Source: Mycolicibacter heraklionensis (GTDB lineage: Bacteria; Actinomycetota; Actinomycetes; Mycobacteriales; Mycobacteriaceae). From it: DNA of 64,000 nt. The position numbers and the translations under genes were made by a program. Positions within the stretch are counted from its first letter, which is position 1. Each line of letters opens with the position of its first letter. Positions 31,096 through 40,539 of this stretch are shown here, in pieces. The stretch covers positions 4,902,880-4,966,879 of the forward strand of contig NZ_CP080997.1 in assembly GCF_019645815.1 (NCBI RefSeq). Direction: 5' to 3'. The notes under the pieces are model-generated. The model was not told where the DNA came from. It was given only the letters and a program-made list of their open reading frames with translations, and ran no database searches.

Positions 31096-34040
31096 GCAGC
31101 CACCACAGCGCGACCGGCACAGGAGCACCTCGGTTCCCGCGGCTGATCCGCGCGTGCGCCATCCCGATCATCCTGTTCTGGCTCGCCGCGGCCGCCGCGA
31201 CCAACCTGCTGGTGCCGCAGCTGGAGGTCGTCGGCGCCCGCAACGCCGTCTCGCTCTCCCCGCAGGACGCGCCGTCGGTGATCGCGATGAAGCACATCGG
31301 CGAGAAGTTCGGTGAGTTCACCAGCGACAGCGTGCTGATGATCGTGCTGGAGAGCGATGCCGAGTTGGGGTCCGACGCCCACCAGTACTACGACCGGCTG
31401 GTGGCGACCCTGCGAGCCGACACCGCCCACGTCGAACACGTGCAGGACTTCTGGGGCGACCGGGTCACCTCGGCGGGCTCGCAGAGTGAGGACGGCCGGG
31501 CCGCCTACGTGCAGGTGCATCTGGCGGGCAATCAGGGCTCGGCGCAGGGCGTGGAGTCGGTGGACGCCGTGCGCGAGATCGTCGAGGGGTCCGACCCGCC
31601 GGCGGGACTGCGCTCCTATGTGACCGGTCAGGCGGCGCTGGTCGCCGACACCAACGAGGCCGGTGACGCCTCGATGGTGAAGATGACCGGTATCACCATG
31701 GCCGTCATCGCGGTGATGCTGCTGGTGGTCTACCGCTCGATCGCGACCACGCTGATCGGGCTGCTGGTGGTGGTCACCGAGATGAGCGTGGCCCGCGGGC
31801 TGATCGCGGTGCTGAGCAACTCGCACGTCTTCGCGATCTCGACATTCGTGGTCAGCATCCTCACCGCGCTGGCCATCGCCGCCGGAACCGACTACTGGAT
31901 CTTCCTGATCGGGCGCTACCACGAGGCACGCAATGCCGGCGAAGAACGCGAACCCGCCCAGAACACAACGCTGTCCAGCGTCAGCCACGTCATCCTGGGC
32001 TCCGGGTTGACGATCGCCGGGGCGATGCTGTGCCTGCACTTCACCCGGCTGAACTACTTCAACACCCTCGCGGTGCCGTGCGCGCTGGGCATGTTCACCA
32101 TCCTGGCGATGGGGCTGACCTTCGCGCCGGCGGTGCTTGCGGTCAGCAGCCGGTTCGGGCTGCTCGACCCCAAGCAGGTCACCAAGACCGGCGGCTGGCG
32201 CAAGGTGGGCACCGCCGTGGTGCGCTGGCCGCTGCCGATTCTGGCCGCCGCCAGTGCCGTTGCGGCCGTGGGCGTTCTGGTGTTGCCCGGCTACAAGACC
32301 AGCTACGACAACCGGCACTACATACCGGCCGACGTCCCGTCCAACATCGGCCATGCCGCAGCCGAGAAGCACTTCAGCTCCGCGCGGATGAACCCCGACA
32401 TGCTGATGGTCGAGTCGGATCACGACATGCGCAATCCCCGCGACATGCTGGTGCTGGACCGCATCGCGCGCAACATCTTCCGGGTGCCGGGCATCGAACG
32501 GGTGCAGAGCATCACTCGCCCGCTGGGACCGCCCATGGAACACGGATCGGTGCCGTTTCAGATCAGCGCGCAAGGCGTCACGATGGCCGAGAATCTGCAG
32601 TTCCTCAAGGCGCGCCTCGATGACACTCAGACGATGGCCGACCAGCTCTCGTCGATGATCGCGGTGATGGACCGGCTGCACGGACTGACCGTGCAGCTCT
32701 CCGATGCCACGCACGGCACCGACGAGGCGTCCCACGAGATGGAAGGCACCATGGCCGAGGTCCGCGACCGCATCGCCGACTTCGACGACCAGTTCCGTCC
32801 GTTGCGCAACTATTTCTATTGGGAGCCGCACTGTTTCAACATCGGCATCTGCAATGCGTTCCGCTCGGCGTTCGACGCCACCGACGGCTTCGACCAACTG
32901 GCGGAGAACACCGCCACGCTGGCCCAGCAGCTGGACCGGGTCGACGGGATCACCCCGCAGATCGCCGATCAGATCCCGCCGATGATCGCCATCACCACCA
33001 CCATGCGTGACCTGATGCTGACCATGCACAGCAGCTTCGGCCAGGTGGTGACGCAGCTCGAGCAGATGACCGACACCGCAGCGGTGATGGGCCAGGTGTT
33101 CGACGACGCCCGCAACGACGACATGTTCTACCTGCCGCCGGAGGCGTTCGACAGTCCCGACTTTCAGCGCGGGATGGAGTTGATGATGTCGCCGGACGGC
33201 TCTGCGGCCCGCATCCTGATCACCCACGACACCGACCCGGCGACCGTCGAGGGCATCTCGCACGTCGGCGCCGAGCTGCAGGCCGCTAAGGAAGCCGTCA
33301 AGGGCACCCCGCTGGCCAAGGCGAAGTTCTATCTGGGCGGCACCGCCGCCACCTACGCCGACATCCAGACCGGTGCGCACTACGACCTGTTGATCGCGGC
33401 GATCGCGGCGATCGTGTTGATCTTCGTAGTGATGCTGCTGATCACCCGGGCGCTGGTGGCCTCGATCGTGATCGTGGGCACCGTGGTGCTGTCGCTGGCC
33501 TCCTCGTTCGGGCTGTCGGTGCTGTTGTGGCAGTACGTGTTCGGCATCGAGTTGCAGTGGCTGGTGATCGCGATGAGCGTGATCGTGCTGCTGGCGGTCG
33601 GGTCGGACTACAACCTGCTGGTGGTCTCGCGGATGAAGGAGGAGATCTACCGCGGGACCGCGACGGGGCTGCGCACCGGGCTGATCCGGGCGATGGGCGC
33701 CACCGGCAAGGTGGTGACCGCGGCCGGCATGGTGTTCGCCTTCACCATGATCGCGATGATCGCCAGCGACCTGCGGTCCGTCGGCCAGATCGGCACCACC
33801 ATCGGGCTGGGCCTGCTGTTCGACACGTTCATCGTCCGCAGCCTGATCACTCCGTCGATCGCGGCGCTGCTCGGCCGGTGGTTCTGGTGGCCGATCAACG
33901 TCCACCGGCGGCCGGCGCCGATCCCGGCTGAGCCGCCGTCCCCCGCCCGTGCGGACAGCGTCGTCGCCGCGCCAACGCCGCAGGTCTTCGCATCGACACC
34001 GACACTCTCGATGGCGCCGCCACCCGTCCCGGAGGGCTAG
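31092..34040 (+). CDS. MmpL family RND transporter (MmpL4/5 type)
   Basis: 982 residues with twelve membrane segments and two large outside loops. The proton-relay pairs are intact: Asp267-Tyr268 (GTDYWIFLIGRYHEAR) and Asp839-Tyr840 (GSDYNLLVVSR). The second loop contains the long coiled-coil region and the Cys pair WEPHCFNIGIC typical of the MmpL4/MmpL5 group that works with MmpS. It probably exports a lipid, siderophore-like or drug-like molecule. The C-terminal cytoplasmic tail is Pro/Ala-rich. It is followed 86 bases later by an FAD monooxygenase-like gene and a DinB-like gene on the same strand, which could act on its cargo. Confidence 0.95.
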   Translation: MSSHHSATGTGAPRFPRLIRACAIPIILFWLAAAAATNLLVPQLEVVGARNAVSLSPQDAPSVIAMKHIGEKFGEFTSDSVLMIVLESDAELGSDAHQYYDRLVATLRADTAHVEHVQDFWGDRVTSAGSQSEDGRAAYVQVHLAGNQGSAQGVESVDAVREIVEGSDPPAGLRSYVTGQAALVADTNEAGDASMVKMTGITMAVIAVMLLVVYRSIATTLIGLLVVVTEMSVARGLIAVLSNSHVFAISTFVVSILTALAIAAGTDYWIFLIGRYHEARNAGEEREPAQNTTLSSVSHVILGSGLTIAGAMLCLHFTRLNYFNTLAVPCALGMFTILAMGLTFAPAVLAVSSRFGLLDPKQVTKTGGWRKVGTAVVRWPLPILAAASAVAAVGVLVLPGYKTSYDNRHYIPADVPSNIGHAAAEKHFSSARMNPDMLMVESDHDMRNPRDMLVLDRIARNIFRVPGIERVQSITRPLGPPMEHGSVPFQISAQGVTMAENLQFLKARLDDTQTMADQLSSMIAVMDRLHGLTVQLSDATHGTDEASHEMEGTMAEVRDRIADFDDQFRPLRNYFYWEPHCFNIGICNAFRSAFDATDGFDQLAENTATLAQQLDRVDGITPQIADQIPPMIAITTTMRDLMLTMHSSFGQVVTQLEQMTDTAAVMGQVFDDARNDDMFYLPPEAFDSPDFQRGMELMMSPDGSAARILITHDTDPATVEGISHVGAELQAAKEAVKGTPLAKAKFYLGGTAATYADIQTGAHYDLLIAAIAAIVLIFVVMLLITRALVASIVIVGTVVLSLASSFGLSVLLWQYVFGIELQWLVIAMSVIVLLAVGSDYNLLVVSRMKEEIYRGTATGLRTGLIRAMGATGKVVTAAGMVFAFTMIAMIASDLRSVGQIGTTIGLGLLFDTFIVRSLITPSIAALLGRWFWWPINVHRRPAPIPAEPPSPARADSVVAAPTPQVFASTPTLSMAPPPVPEG

Positions 34041-34126
34041 GAATCTTACTGTTACGCCAAGATACTCTTATTTTTCTTAATTTTCCTGTATCGTGGGGTC
34101 CCTTGCGTCACGGAGAGGGGCTTGCG

Positions 34127-35476
34127 ATGGTCAGTTCGGGTACGTCAGCGGTGGTGTTGGGAGCCGGGATAGCCGGGTTGCTGGCGGCCCGCGTGGCGTC
34201 GGAGTCCTACGACTCCGTCACCGTCGTGGACCGCGATCGGCTCCCCGATCACCCCGCACAGCGCAGAGGGGTCCCGCAGGGACGGCATCTGCACAGCTTC
34301 CTGACCCGGGGCACGGGCATCCTCGGCGAACTGTTTCCCGGGATCCTCGACGAGCTGGCCGCCGCCGGCGCGGTGGTGATCGACAACGGCGATCTGTCTG
34401 GGCGCTACGCCCGCATCGGCCGCCATGAGCTCAACCGCACCGGCACGCTCGCCGATCCCCAGGCCCTGGCGATCTACAGCGCGAGCCGGCCGTTCATGGA
34501 GTTCCACGTCCGTCGGCGCGTCGACAAGCTCAGTAACGTCGCGTTTCTCGACGGCCACGACGCGGTCGAGCCGGTGCACGATCGGGGCGTCGTTCGCGGT
34601 GTGCGGGTCACGAATCGGGACAACAAGCTCACCCAGGTTCTGCACGCCGACCTCGTCATCGACGCGACCGGACGAGCCTCGCGCACTGCCGAATTCCTGG
34701 CGGCAAACGGGTTCGGCTGCGTGCCGGATCACCGCCTTCGCCCCGCTTGGGCCTACTCCAGCCAGCTCCTACGCATCCCGCCCGGACTGCTCGACGACCA
34801 GATGGTCTTCGTCAACCAGGGGCGCGCCTATCCCGGTCTGCTGCTGGTGGCCTACGAACACGACACCTGGATGCTGTCGATTGCTCGGCACAGCGACTAT
34901 GGCTCTCCCCCAAGGACCTTCACCGCCATGCAGGTCGCGGCCAAGCAGATTCTCCCGGCATCGATCATGGCTGGGCTGCGCGACGCCACACCGGTCGGCG
35001 ACATCGCGGTCTCCCATGACACCGGGGCACGGTGGCACCGCTACCACCAGATGCCGCGCTTCCCCGAAGGGCTGGTGGTGCTCGGCGACGGCCTCTGCCG
35101 GCTCAATCCGCTGCACGGGCAAGGCATGACGGTGGCGGCACTGCAGGCGCTGGCCCTGCGCGACTGTCTGGCAGAGGGTGGGCCAGACCTGTCGCAGCGC
35201 TTCTTCCGCGCGGCGGCCACCCAGATCGCACCGATCTGGGCGGCGAACGCGGCCCAGGATCGTCCCGTGGCCAACGATCGCCCGCACCCGATCCGCCGCC
35301 GACTGGGCGGGTGGTTCACCGAGGCGGTGGGGACCGCCGCGTCCCGCGACATCGCCGTGACCGAGCGGTTCCTACGAGTGCGCAACCTGGTGGATTCCCC
35401 ATCACGGTTGCGCGATCCGGTGCTGCTGGCCCGCATCCTGCTGGCCAACCTGCGGGGCACGGGATTCGCGTCGTGA
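34127..35476 (+). CDS. FAD-dependent oxidoreductase, monooxygenase/epoxidase-like
   Basis: 449 residues from the ATG at 34127 behind a GGAGAGGGG site; an in-frame TTG at 34103 is less likely. The FAD Rossmann motif is VVLGAGIAGLLAA, the GVPQGRHLHSFLTRG segment follows, and the second FAD motif is GLVVLGDGLCRLNPLHGQGMTVAALQAL. GVPQG-H-H is found in FAD enzymes of polyketide pathways (epoxidases related to MonCI) and in related hydroxylases, so oxidation of a lipid or polyketide is plausible. The AT-rich gap after mmpL (TTATTTTTCTTAATTTTCC) suggests it has its own promoter. The exact reaction cannot be read. Confidence 0.8.
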   Translation: MVSSGTSAVVLGAGIAGLLAARVASESYDSVTVVDRDRLPDHPAQRRGVPQGRHLHSFLTRGTGILGELFPGILDELAAAGAVVIDNGDLSGRYARIGRHELNRTGTLADPQALAIYSASRPFMEFHVRRRVDKLSNVAFLDGHDAVEPVHDRGVVRGVRVTNRDNKLTQVLHADLVIDATGRASRTAEFLAANGFGCVPDHRLRPAWAYSSQLLRIPPGLLDDQMVFVNQGRAYPGLLLVAYEHDTWMLSIARHSDYGSPPRTFTAMQVAAKQILPASIMAGLRDATPVGDIAVSHDTGARWHRYHQMPRFPEGLVVLGDGLCRLNPLHGQGMTVAALQALALRDCLAEGGPDLSQRFFRAAATQIAPIWAANAAQDRPVANDRPHPIRRRLGGWFTEAVGTAASRDIAVTERFLRVRNLVDSPSRLRDPVLLARILLANLRGTGFAS

Positions 35477-35506
35477 CGCACCGGCGCCACGACACCGGAG
35501 GCTCCC

Positions 35507-36178
35507 ATGCTTGACGCCATATACCGGGCCGCACGTGGCAGGATCAGCACCCTGGCCGCCGGACTCACCGATGACCAGCTGCGCATTCCGGTTCCGGCGA
35601 CTCCGGGCTGGTCGGTGCACGACGTGCTGGCGCACCTGGCCGGTGGCGCCGCTGACGTCTTGGCGCAGCGACTCGACGGCGCGCCGGGTGAATACTGGAC
35701 CGCACGGCACGTCGCCGAACGGCGCGAACGCACGGTCGGCGACCTGCTCGACGAGTGGGAGCACGCCTCCCCGGCGGCCGAAGCGAGTCTGCCCGAACGG
35801 TTCACCGGCCCGAACCTGGCCGCGGACGTGATCTGCCACGAAGGAGACCTCTGCGAGGCGTTGGGCCTACCGCGAACCGACCGCGAGCACTGGCAGCCAT
35901 TCCTGGACGTGTTGGGTCGCCTGCCCGGCCGGCTGCTAGGCGACACCGCGACGCTGGTGATCAGCGATGAGCTGGGACAGCAATGGCGTTGCGGCTCCGG
36001 AGAATCCGTGACCACTTTGCGGGCCGACGGCTACGAGCTGATGCGCGGCCTGTTCAGCAGACGCTCGCGCAATCAGATCGCCGGATGGGACTGGTCTCCC
36101 GAGCCATCGGCGCAACTGGTCGACAGTTTCGGTGTTTTCGGGCACCGCGACGACGATCAGCCGATCCCGGTCTGCTGA
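35507..36178 (+). CDS. Maleylpyruvate isomerase/DinB-like family protein (mycothiol-dependent fold)
   Basis: 223 residues of the actinobacterial MDMPI/DinB superfamily. The N-terminal four-helix domain contains VPATPGWSVHDVLAHLAGGAADV and AADVICHEGDLCEALG, with histidines placed as the metal ligands of mycothiol-dependent maleylpyruvate isomerase (TIGR03083-like). The C-terminal part is SCP2-like. Most family members have unknown substrates and may use mycothiol as cofactor. It lies 30 bases after the FAD enzyme gene on the same strand, so it is probably cotranscribed. Confidence 0.8.
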   Translation: MLDAIYRAARGRISTLAAGLTDDQLRIPVPATPGWSVHDVLAHLAGGAADVLAQRLDGAPGEYWTARHVAERRERTVGDLLDEWEHASPAAEASLPERFTGPNLAADVICHEGDLCEALGLPRTDREHWQPFLDVLGRLPGRLLGDTATLVISDELGQQWRCGSGESVTTLRADGYELMRGLFSRRSRNQIAGWDWSPEPSAQLVDSFGVFGHRDDDQPIPVC

Positions 36179-36180
36179 CC

Positions 36181-36816
36181 TCACCCGCCGCAGGAGGTCA
36201 ACCGCGGCGGGGAGAACGCCACCGACCCGACCCCGCCGTCGACGGCGCCGTTGTTGGCGAGTTGCATCGTCGTCACGTAGGTACAGGTTTGAATCTCGGT
36301 GGATAAATTGAGGTAGACCACGTTGTAGGTGTAGGCGAACCTGCGGACCAACTGCTTGGCATCCCAGGGCACATCCAGCACGAAACCGAGCGATGAGTCG
36401 AGTGTCCGGATCCAGATTGCCCGCTCACCGGCCTCACCGAGCGACGGCACCACCGAAAACGCCGAACCGTCCGGTTTGGTGCCGGCGATGCTGAGGCTGT
36501 CGATGCGGTAGCCGGTGGCTTCCGCCGGTACCGGCGGCCCGGGCTGAATCCTGGTGGTGAACTGGATGGAGTAGTTAGTGCCGCCGCCAATCGCCCTGGT
36601 GGTGGAGAAGCTGGTCCAGCTGAATTCCTCCGGCAACTCCACAGCGCAGTTGTCGACCACCTGGTACGGATCGCCGCACCCGGGTGAGCCGGCCGGCGCC
36701 GCCAGTGCACGCGGGCCGGCGAGCGCGGCGCCGAAGACCGGCACCGCCCAGGCGGCACCGCGCAGGAAGATGCGGCGTGAGATCGCCGTCTTCGCACTGC
36801 TGGTCACGAGCCTCAC
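36181..36816 (-). CDS. Tat-secreted protein of unknown function
   Basis: 211 residues. A twin-arginine signal (SRRIFLRGAAWAVPVFGAALAGP) predicts export of a folded protein by Tat. The mature part is beta-rich with four cysteines (GCGDPY, DNCAVEL, QTCTYV, TSCGG) that may form disulfides and has no membrane segment after the signal. I do not recognise the family; proteins of this type occur in actinobacteria as cell-surface proteins. It is convergent with the preceding gene (two-base gap) and divergent from the RND transporter gene downstream, with which it shares a 58-base promoter region. Confidence 0.7.
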   Translation of the reverse strand: MRLVTSSAKTAISRRIFLRGAAWAVPVFGAALAGPRALAAPAGSPGCGDPYQVVDNCAVELPEEFSWTSFSTTRAIGGGTNYSIQFTTRIQPGPPVPAEATGYRIDSLSIAGTKPDGSAFSVVPSLGEAGERAIWIRTLDSSLGFVLDVPWDAKQLVRRFAYTYNVVYLNLSTEIQTCTYVTTMQLANNGAVDGGVGSVAFSPPRLTSCGG

Positions 36817-36874
36817 AGTAGGCGATCAGAGCGCATTCGGTTGTTCGGCCAAAGTTTCGTGCGATGCTCGCCGG

Positions 36875-38923
36875 ATGATTTGGGAGCGATTGTCCGCCGC
36901 CGTCAGCGGCCGCCGATCCTGGCTCGTTGCGCTGGTGCCGATCCTGATCGCCGTCGCGCTGATGGTGCTCAGCAACGACAACGGCGCCGCCACCCAATCG
37001 CCCGAGTCACTGCCGGCCAGCGCCGAATCAGCCCGCGCCGCCGCGGCGCTGTCCACCTTCGCCGGCGGGGAGCAGGCGACCGCGCTGCTGGTCGCCACCC
37101 GCACCGACGGTGCGCCGTTGACACCAGACGACCTCGCGGCGGTGACTGCGGCCCGCGACCGTATGACGAAGGTGCCCCAGGTGCTCACCGGGCCGGCCCC
37201 GCCCGTGCTGCCGTCCACCGACCACCAGGCGGCCCTGGCCACGGTGCCGTTGAATGCCGAGTTGTCCGGTTTCGGGCTCACCGATGCGGTCAAAGCCTTG
37301 CGGGCCGCTGCCGCCGACGGTCTGCCACCGACGCTGTCGACCCACATCACCGGCGGGCCGGCGTTCGGCGCCGACATCGCCGACGCCTTCACCGGCGCCA
37401 ACGTCACCCTGTTGGCGGTCACCGCACTGGTGGTGGCGCTGCTGTTGATCGTCACCTACCGCTCGCCGGTGTTGTGGCTGGTGCCGCTGATGGTGATCGC
37501 GTTCGCGGATCGGGTGGCCACCATGGTGGGGTCCGATGTCGCGCGCGCCGCGGGGGTGACCTTTGACGGCTCCACCGCGGGCATCACCAGCGTGCTGGTC
37601 TTCGGGGCCGGCACCAACTATGCGCTGCTGCTGATTTCGCGCTACCGGGAAGAACTGCGCACCGAGCACGAGCATCGGGTGGCTCTACGCCGCGCGGTGG
37701 CCGCCGCCGCCCCGGCGATCCTGGCCAGCAACGCCACCGTGGTGCTGGCTCTGCTCACGTTGGTCTTAGCGGTCACCCCGAGCACCCGCAGTCTCGGGAT
37801 CTGCGCCAGTTGCGGGCTGGTCGTGGCCGCGGTGTTCGTGCTGTTTCTGCTGCCCCCGCTGCTGGCACTGTTCGGCCGAAAGATGTTCTGGCCATTCATT
37901 CCTCAAGCCACGGGCGACGCGGGCACGCCCGCCGGCCCGTGGCACCGCGTCGCCGATGCCGTCTCGCGCCGCCCGGCCGTGGTGTGCACAGCGGCGGTCG
38001 TGGTTCTGGCGGTGTCGGCGGCGGGACTGCTGGGTGCCAAAATCGGGTTGTCGCAGACTGAGCAGTTCCGGTTGCAGGCCGACTCGGTGACCGGCTTCGA
38101 CACGCTGGCAGAACACTTTCCGGACGGCGCGGCGAGTCCGACGGTCGTGATCGGCCCCACCGCCCGGTCCCAGCAACTCAAGCAGGCGATCACCGCGGTC
38201 CCGGGCGTCGTCTCGGCGGTCCAGACGGGTGTGTCCGAGACCGGACGAACCATGTGGTCGGTGGTGCTCAACGCCGCACCGGCGACCGATGCGGCTTTCA
38301 GCACCATTGCCGGACTTCGAGATTCGGTTGGTGCGGTGGACGCGCGGGCGTTGGTGGGTGGCGCCGACGCACAGGCCCTCGATGTCCGCGACGGGGCGGT
38401 GCGCGACCGCACGGTACTGATCCCGCTGATCCTGCTGGTGGTGCTCACCGTGTTGTTCGTGCTGCTTCGGGCGGTGTTGGCCCCGCCTGTCCTGGTGGCG
38501 GCGACGGTGCTCAGCGCGGTCGCCGCGCTCGGGTTGGGTTGCTGGGCCAGCCTGCACCTCTTCGGATTTCCGGCGCTGGACAACAGCACTCCGCTGTTCG
38601 CGTTCCTGTTCCTGGTAGCGCTGGGAGTGGACTACACCATCTTCCTGGTGACCCGTGCCCGCGAGGAGACCCCCGCACACGGCACCCGCGGCGGCATGGT
38701 GCGCGCGGTGTCGGCCACCGGCGGGGTCATCACCAGTGCCGGCATCGTGCTGGCCGCGGTGTTCTGCGTGCTCGGGGTGCTGCCGTTGATTGTGCTGACC
38801 CAGCTGGGCATCATCGTCGGTCTTGGAATCCTGTTGGATACGTTCGTCGTTCGCACCTTGGTGATTCCGGCGCTGTTCGCACTGATCGGCGATCGCGTGT
38901 GGTGGCCCAATCTGCCGCGCTGA
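36875..38923 (+). CDS. MMPL-domain RND transporter, YdfJ-like
   Basis: 682 residues, shorter than the MmpS-associated MmpL proteins and lacking the coiled-coil loop; twelve membrane segments remain. The start is the ATG at 36875 (MIWERLSAAV). The second relay site is normal (Asp586-Tyr587, LGVDYTIFLVTRAREE), but the first reads GAGTNYALLLISRYREEL, with Asn248 where the family normally has Asp. This could weaken or change proton coupling. Relatives are exporters of unknown cargo or antibiotics. No MmpS or regulator gene is directly attached. It ends three bases from the convergent aldehyde dehydrogenase gene. Confidence 0.88.
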   Translation: MIWERLSAAVSGRRSWLVALVPILIAVALMVLSNDNGAATQSPESLPASAESARAAAALSTFAGGEQATALLVATRTDGAPLTPDDLAAVTAARDRMTKVPQVLTGPAPPVLPSTDHQAALATVPLNAELSGFGLTDAVKALRAAAADGLPPTLSTHITGGPAFGADIADAFTGANVTLLAVTALVVALLLIVTYRSPVLWLVPLMVIAFADRVATMVGSDVARAAGVTFDGSTAGITSVLVFGAGTNYALLLISRYREELRTEHEHRVALRRAVAAAAPAILASNATVVLALLTLVLAVTPSTRSLGICASCGLVVAAVFVLFLLPPLLALFGRKMFWPFIPQATGDAGTPAGPWHRVADAVSRRPAVVCTAAVVVLAVSAAGLLGAKIGLSQTEQFRLQADSVTGFDTLAEHFPDGAASPTVVIGPTARSQQLKQAITAVPGVVSAVQTGVSETGRTMWSVVLNAAPATDAAFSTIAGLRDSVGAVDARALVGGADAQALDVRDGAVRDRTVLIPLILLVVLTVLFVLLRAVLAPPVLVAATVLSAVAALGLGCWASLHLFGFPALDNSTPLFAFLFLVALGVDYTIFLVTRAREETPAHGTRGGMVRAVSATGGVITSAGIVLAAVFCVLGVLPLIVLTQLGIIVGLGILLDTFVVRTLVIPALFALIGDRVWWPNLPR

Positions 38924-38926
38924 CCT

Positions 38927-40384
38927 CTACAGCGCCGCCCAGATCGACTTGGTCTTCAGATAGCCGTCGATGCCCTCGTAGCCGAATTCGTGGCCCATGC
39001 CGGACTGCTTGTACCCGCCGAAGGGCACGTTGTGATCGAAGACCAGCTGGCAGTTCAACGTCACGGTGCCGGCCTGCAGGCGCTTGCCCAGGTTGTGGGC
39101 GCGAGCCAGGTTGGTGGTCCACGCCGTGGCTGCCAGTCCGTAGCTGGTGTCATTGGCCATCGCCACGGCTTCGTCGTCGTCGTCGAACGGCAAGATGGTG
39201 ACCACCGGCCCGAAGATCTCTTCCCGGTACAGCCGGCTGGTGGCCGGGTCGACATTGGTCAGCACGGTCGGCTTCACGAAGTAGCCCTTGCGGTCCACCC
39301 GGTATCCGCCGGACACCACCTCGACGCCGTCCTTGCGCCCCTGGTCGATGTAGCCCATGACGCGCTCGAGTTGCTTGGCGCTGACCAGCGGGCTGATCAT
39401 GGCACCCTCGTCCTTGGGCCCGCCGAGTACCAAGTTTTCCCCGATCATCGCGATGCCCGCGACGACGCGCTCATAGACGCTGCGCTGCACGAAGATCCGG
39501 GATCCGCAGACACAGCCCTGACCGGAGTGCACGAAGATACCCATTGCGGCCATCATGATCGCCATGTCCAGGTCGGCGTCTTCGTAGATCAGCACCGGGG
39601 ACTTGCCGCCCAACTCCAGCGTCACCTTCTTCAGGTTGTCCGCGGAGTTGCGCATGATCTCCTTGCCGACATCCGTCGATCCGGTGAACGCGACCTTCTC
39701 CACATCGGGGTGGCTGGTGATCGCCGCACCGGCCGTGGCGCCGTAGCCGATGACGAAGTTGGTGACACCGTCGGGAACCCCGGCTTGGGCGATCAGCCGT
39801 TCCAGCAGCACCGCCGACAGCGGCGTCTCCTCCGCCGGCTTCACCACACTGCTGCAGCCGGCCGCCAGCGCCGGGGCGACCTTGGCGCAGGCGTTGAACA
39901 GCGGGCCGTTCCAGGGATAGATCAGGCCCACCACGCCGTAGGGTTCCTTCACGGTGTAGGCGTGCATGTTGGCGTAGGTGCTGTTGACCCCGCCCTCCAT
40001 CTGCACCTGGTAGCTGCTGCCGTTGAGCTTGGTGCACCAGCCCGCGTAGTACCGGTAGAACTCCGCGCAGGTGGACACGATCATCTCGGCCTGGGCCGGG
40101 GGCATGCCGGCGTCCAGGGACTCCAGCTCGGCGAACTCTGCCGCGTGCTCATCGATCAGATCGCCGAGCCGCCACAGCACCTTGGCGCGCTGGCGCGCCG
40201 GGAGGTCGGTCCACACGCCGGCTTGGTAGGCCGCCTTGGCGCGGGCGACGGCCTCGTCGACGGCCGCGGGGCCGGCGTCGCGGAACTCGGTGATCTGCTC
40301 TTCGGTGGCCGGGTCGATGACCGGGATGACTTCACCGGTGCCGGGCCGCTTCGCAAGGTCATCGATTACCGACTGCACTGTCAT
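38927..40384 (-). CDS. Aldehyde dehydrogenase (NAD(P)+-dependent)
   Basis: 485 residues of the ALDH superfamily. The catalytic Cys291 lies in GQGCVCGSR and the general base Glu in LELGGKSP; the cofactor-binding segment includes FTGSTDVGKEI and YPWNGPLFN. EEIFGPVVTILPF is the usual C-terminal motif. It oxidises an aldehyde to an acid; the substrate is unknown, and a link to CAR (which makes aldehydes, 15 kb away) is only speculation. Divergent from a TetR gene that may control it. Confidence 0.93.
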   Translation of the reverse strand: MTVQSVIDDLAKRPGTGEVIPVIDPATEEQITEFRDAGPAAVDEAVARAKAAYQAGVWTDLPARQRAKVLWRLGDLIDEHAAEFAELESLDAGMPPAQAEMIVSTCAEFYRYYAGWCTKLNGSSYQVQMEGGVNSTYANMHAYTVKEPYGVVGLIYPWNGPLFNACAKVAPALAAGCSSVVKPAEETPLSAVLLERLIAQAGVPDGVTNFVIGYGATAGAAITSHPDVEKVAFTGSTDVGKEIMRNSADNLKKVTLELGGKSPVLIYEDADLDMAIMMAAMGIFVHSGQGCVCGSRIFVQRSVYERVVAGIAMIGENLVLGGPKDEGAMISPLVSAKQLERVMGYIDQGRKDGVEVVSGGYRVDRKGYFVKPTVLTNVDPATSRLYREEIFGPVVTILPFDDDDEAVAMANDTSYGLAATAWTTNLARAHNLGKRLQAGTVTLNCQLVFDHNVPFGGYKQSGMGHEFGYEGIDGYLKTKSIWAAL

Positions 40385-40414
40385 AGACGGGCCCTTCTGG
40401 TCGCGGCAGCAGAG

Positions 40415-40436
40415 ATGCTGTGCACCTGCTTAGCAT
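40415..40436. promoter_or_regulatory. Weak inverted repeat between aldehyde dehydrogenase and tetR
   Basis: ATGCT, twelve bases containing GTGCAC, then AGCAT. It lies 31 bases before the aldehyde dehydrogenase start, in the divergent promoter region, where an operator for the neighbouring TetR protein would be expected. Confidence 0.3.
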
Positions 40437-40539
40437 TCGGGACACGACGCGGTCAACAGCGGGTGTTGCGCCGGCGGGTGGCGCCCGGGGTTACCGTTCC
40501 GGCTATGAATCGGCGGCGCACTCCGGCACTGCGGTTCTG

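Noticed and set aside
30876..33905. A 1009-codon open frame on the minus strand across mmpL
   Set aside because: It is antisense to a clear MmpL gene, has His/Arg/Gly-rich composition without any domain, and is the usual shadow of high-GC codon bias.
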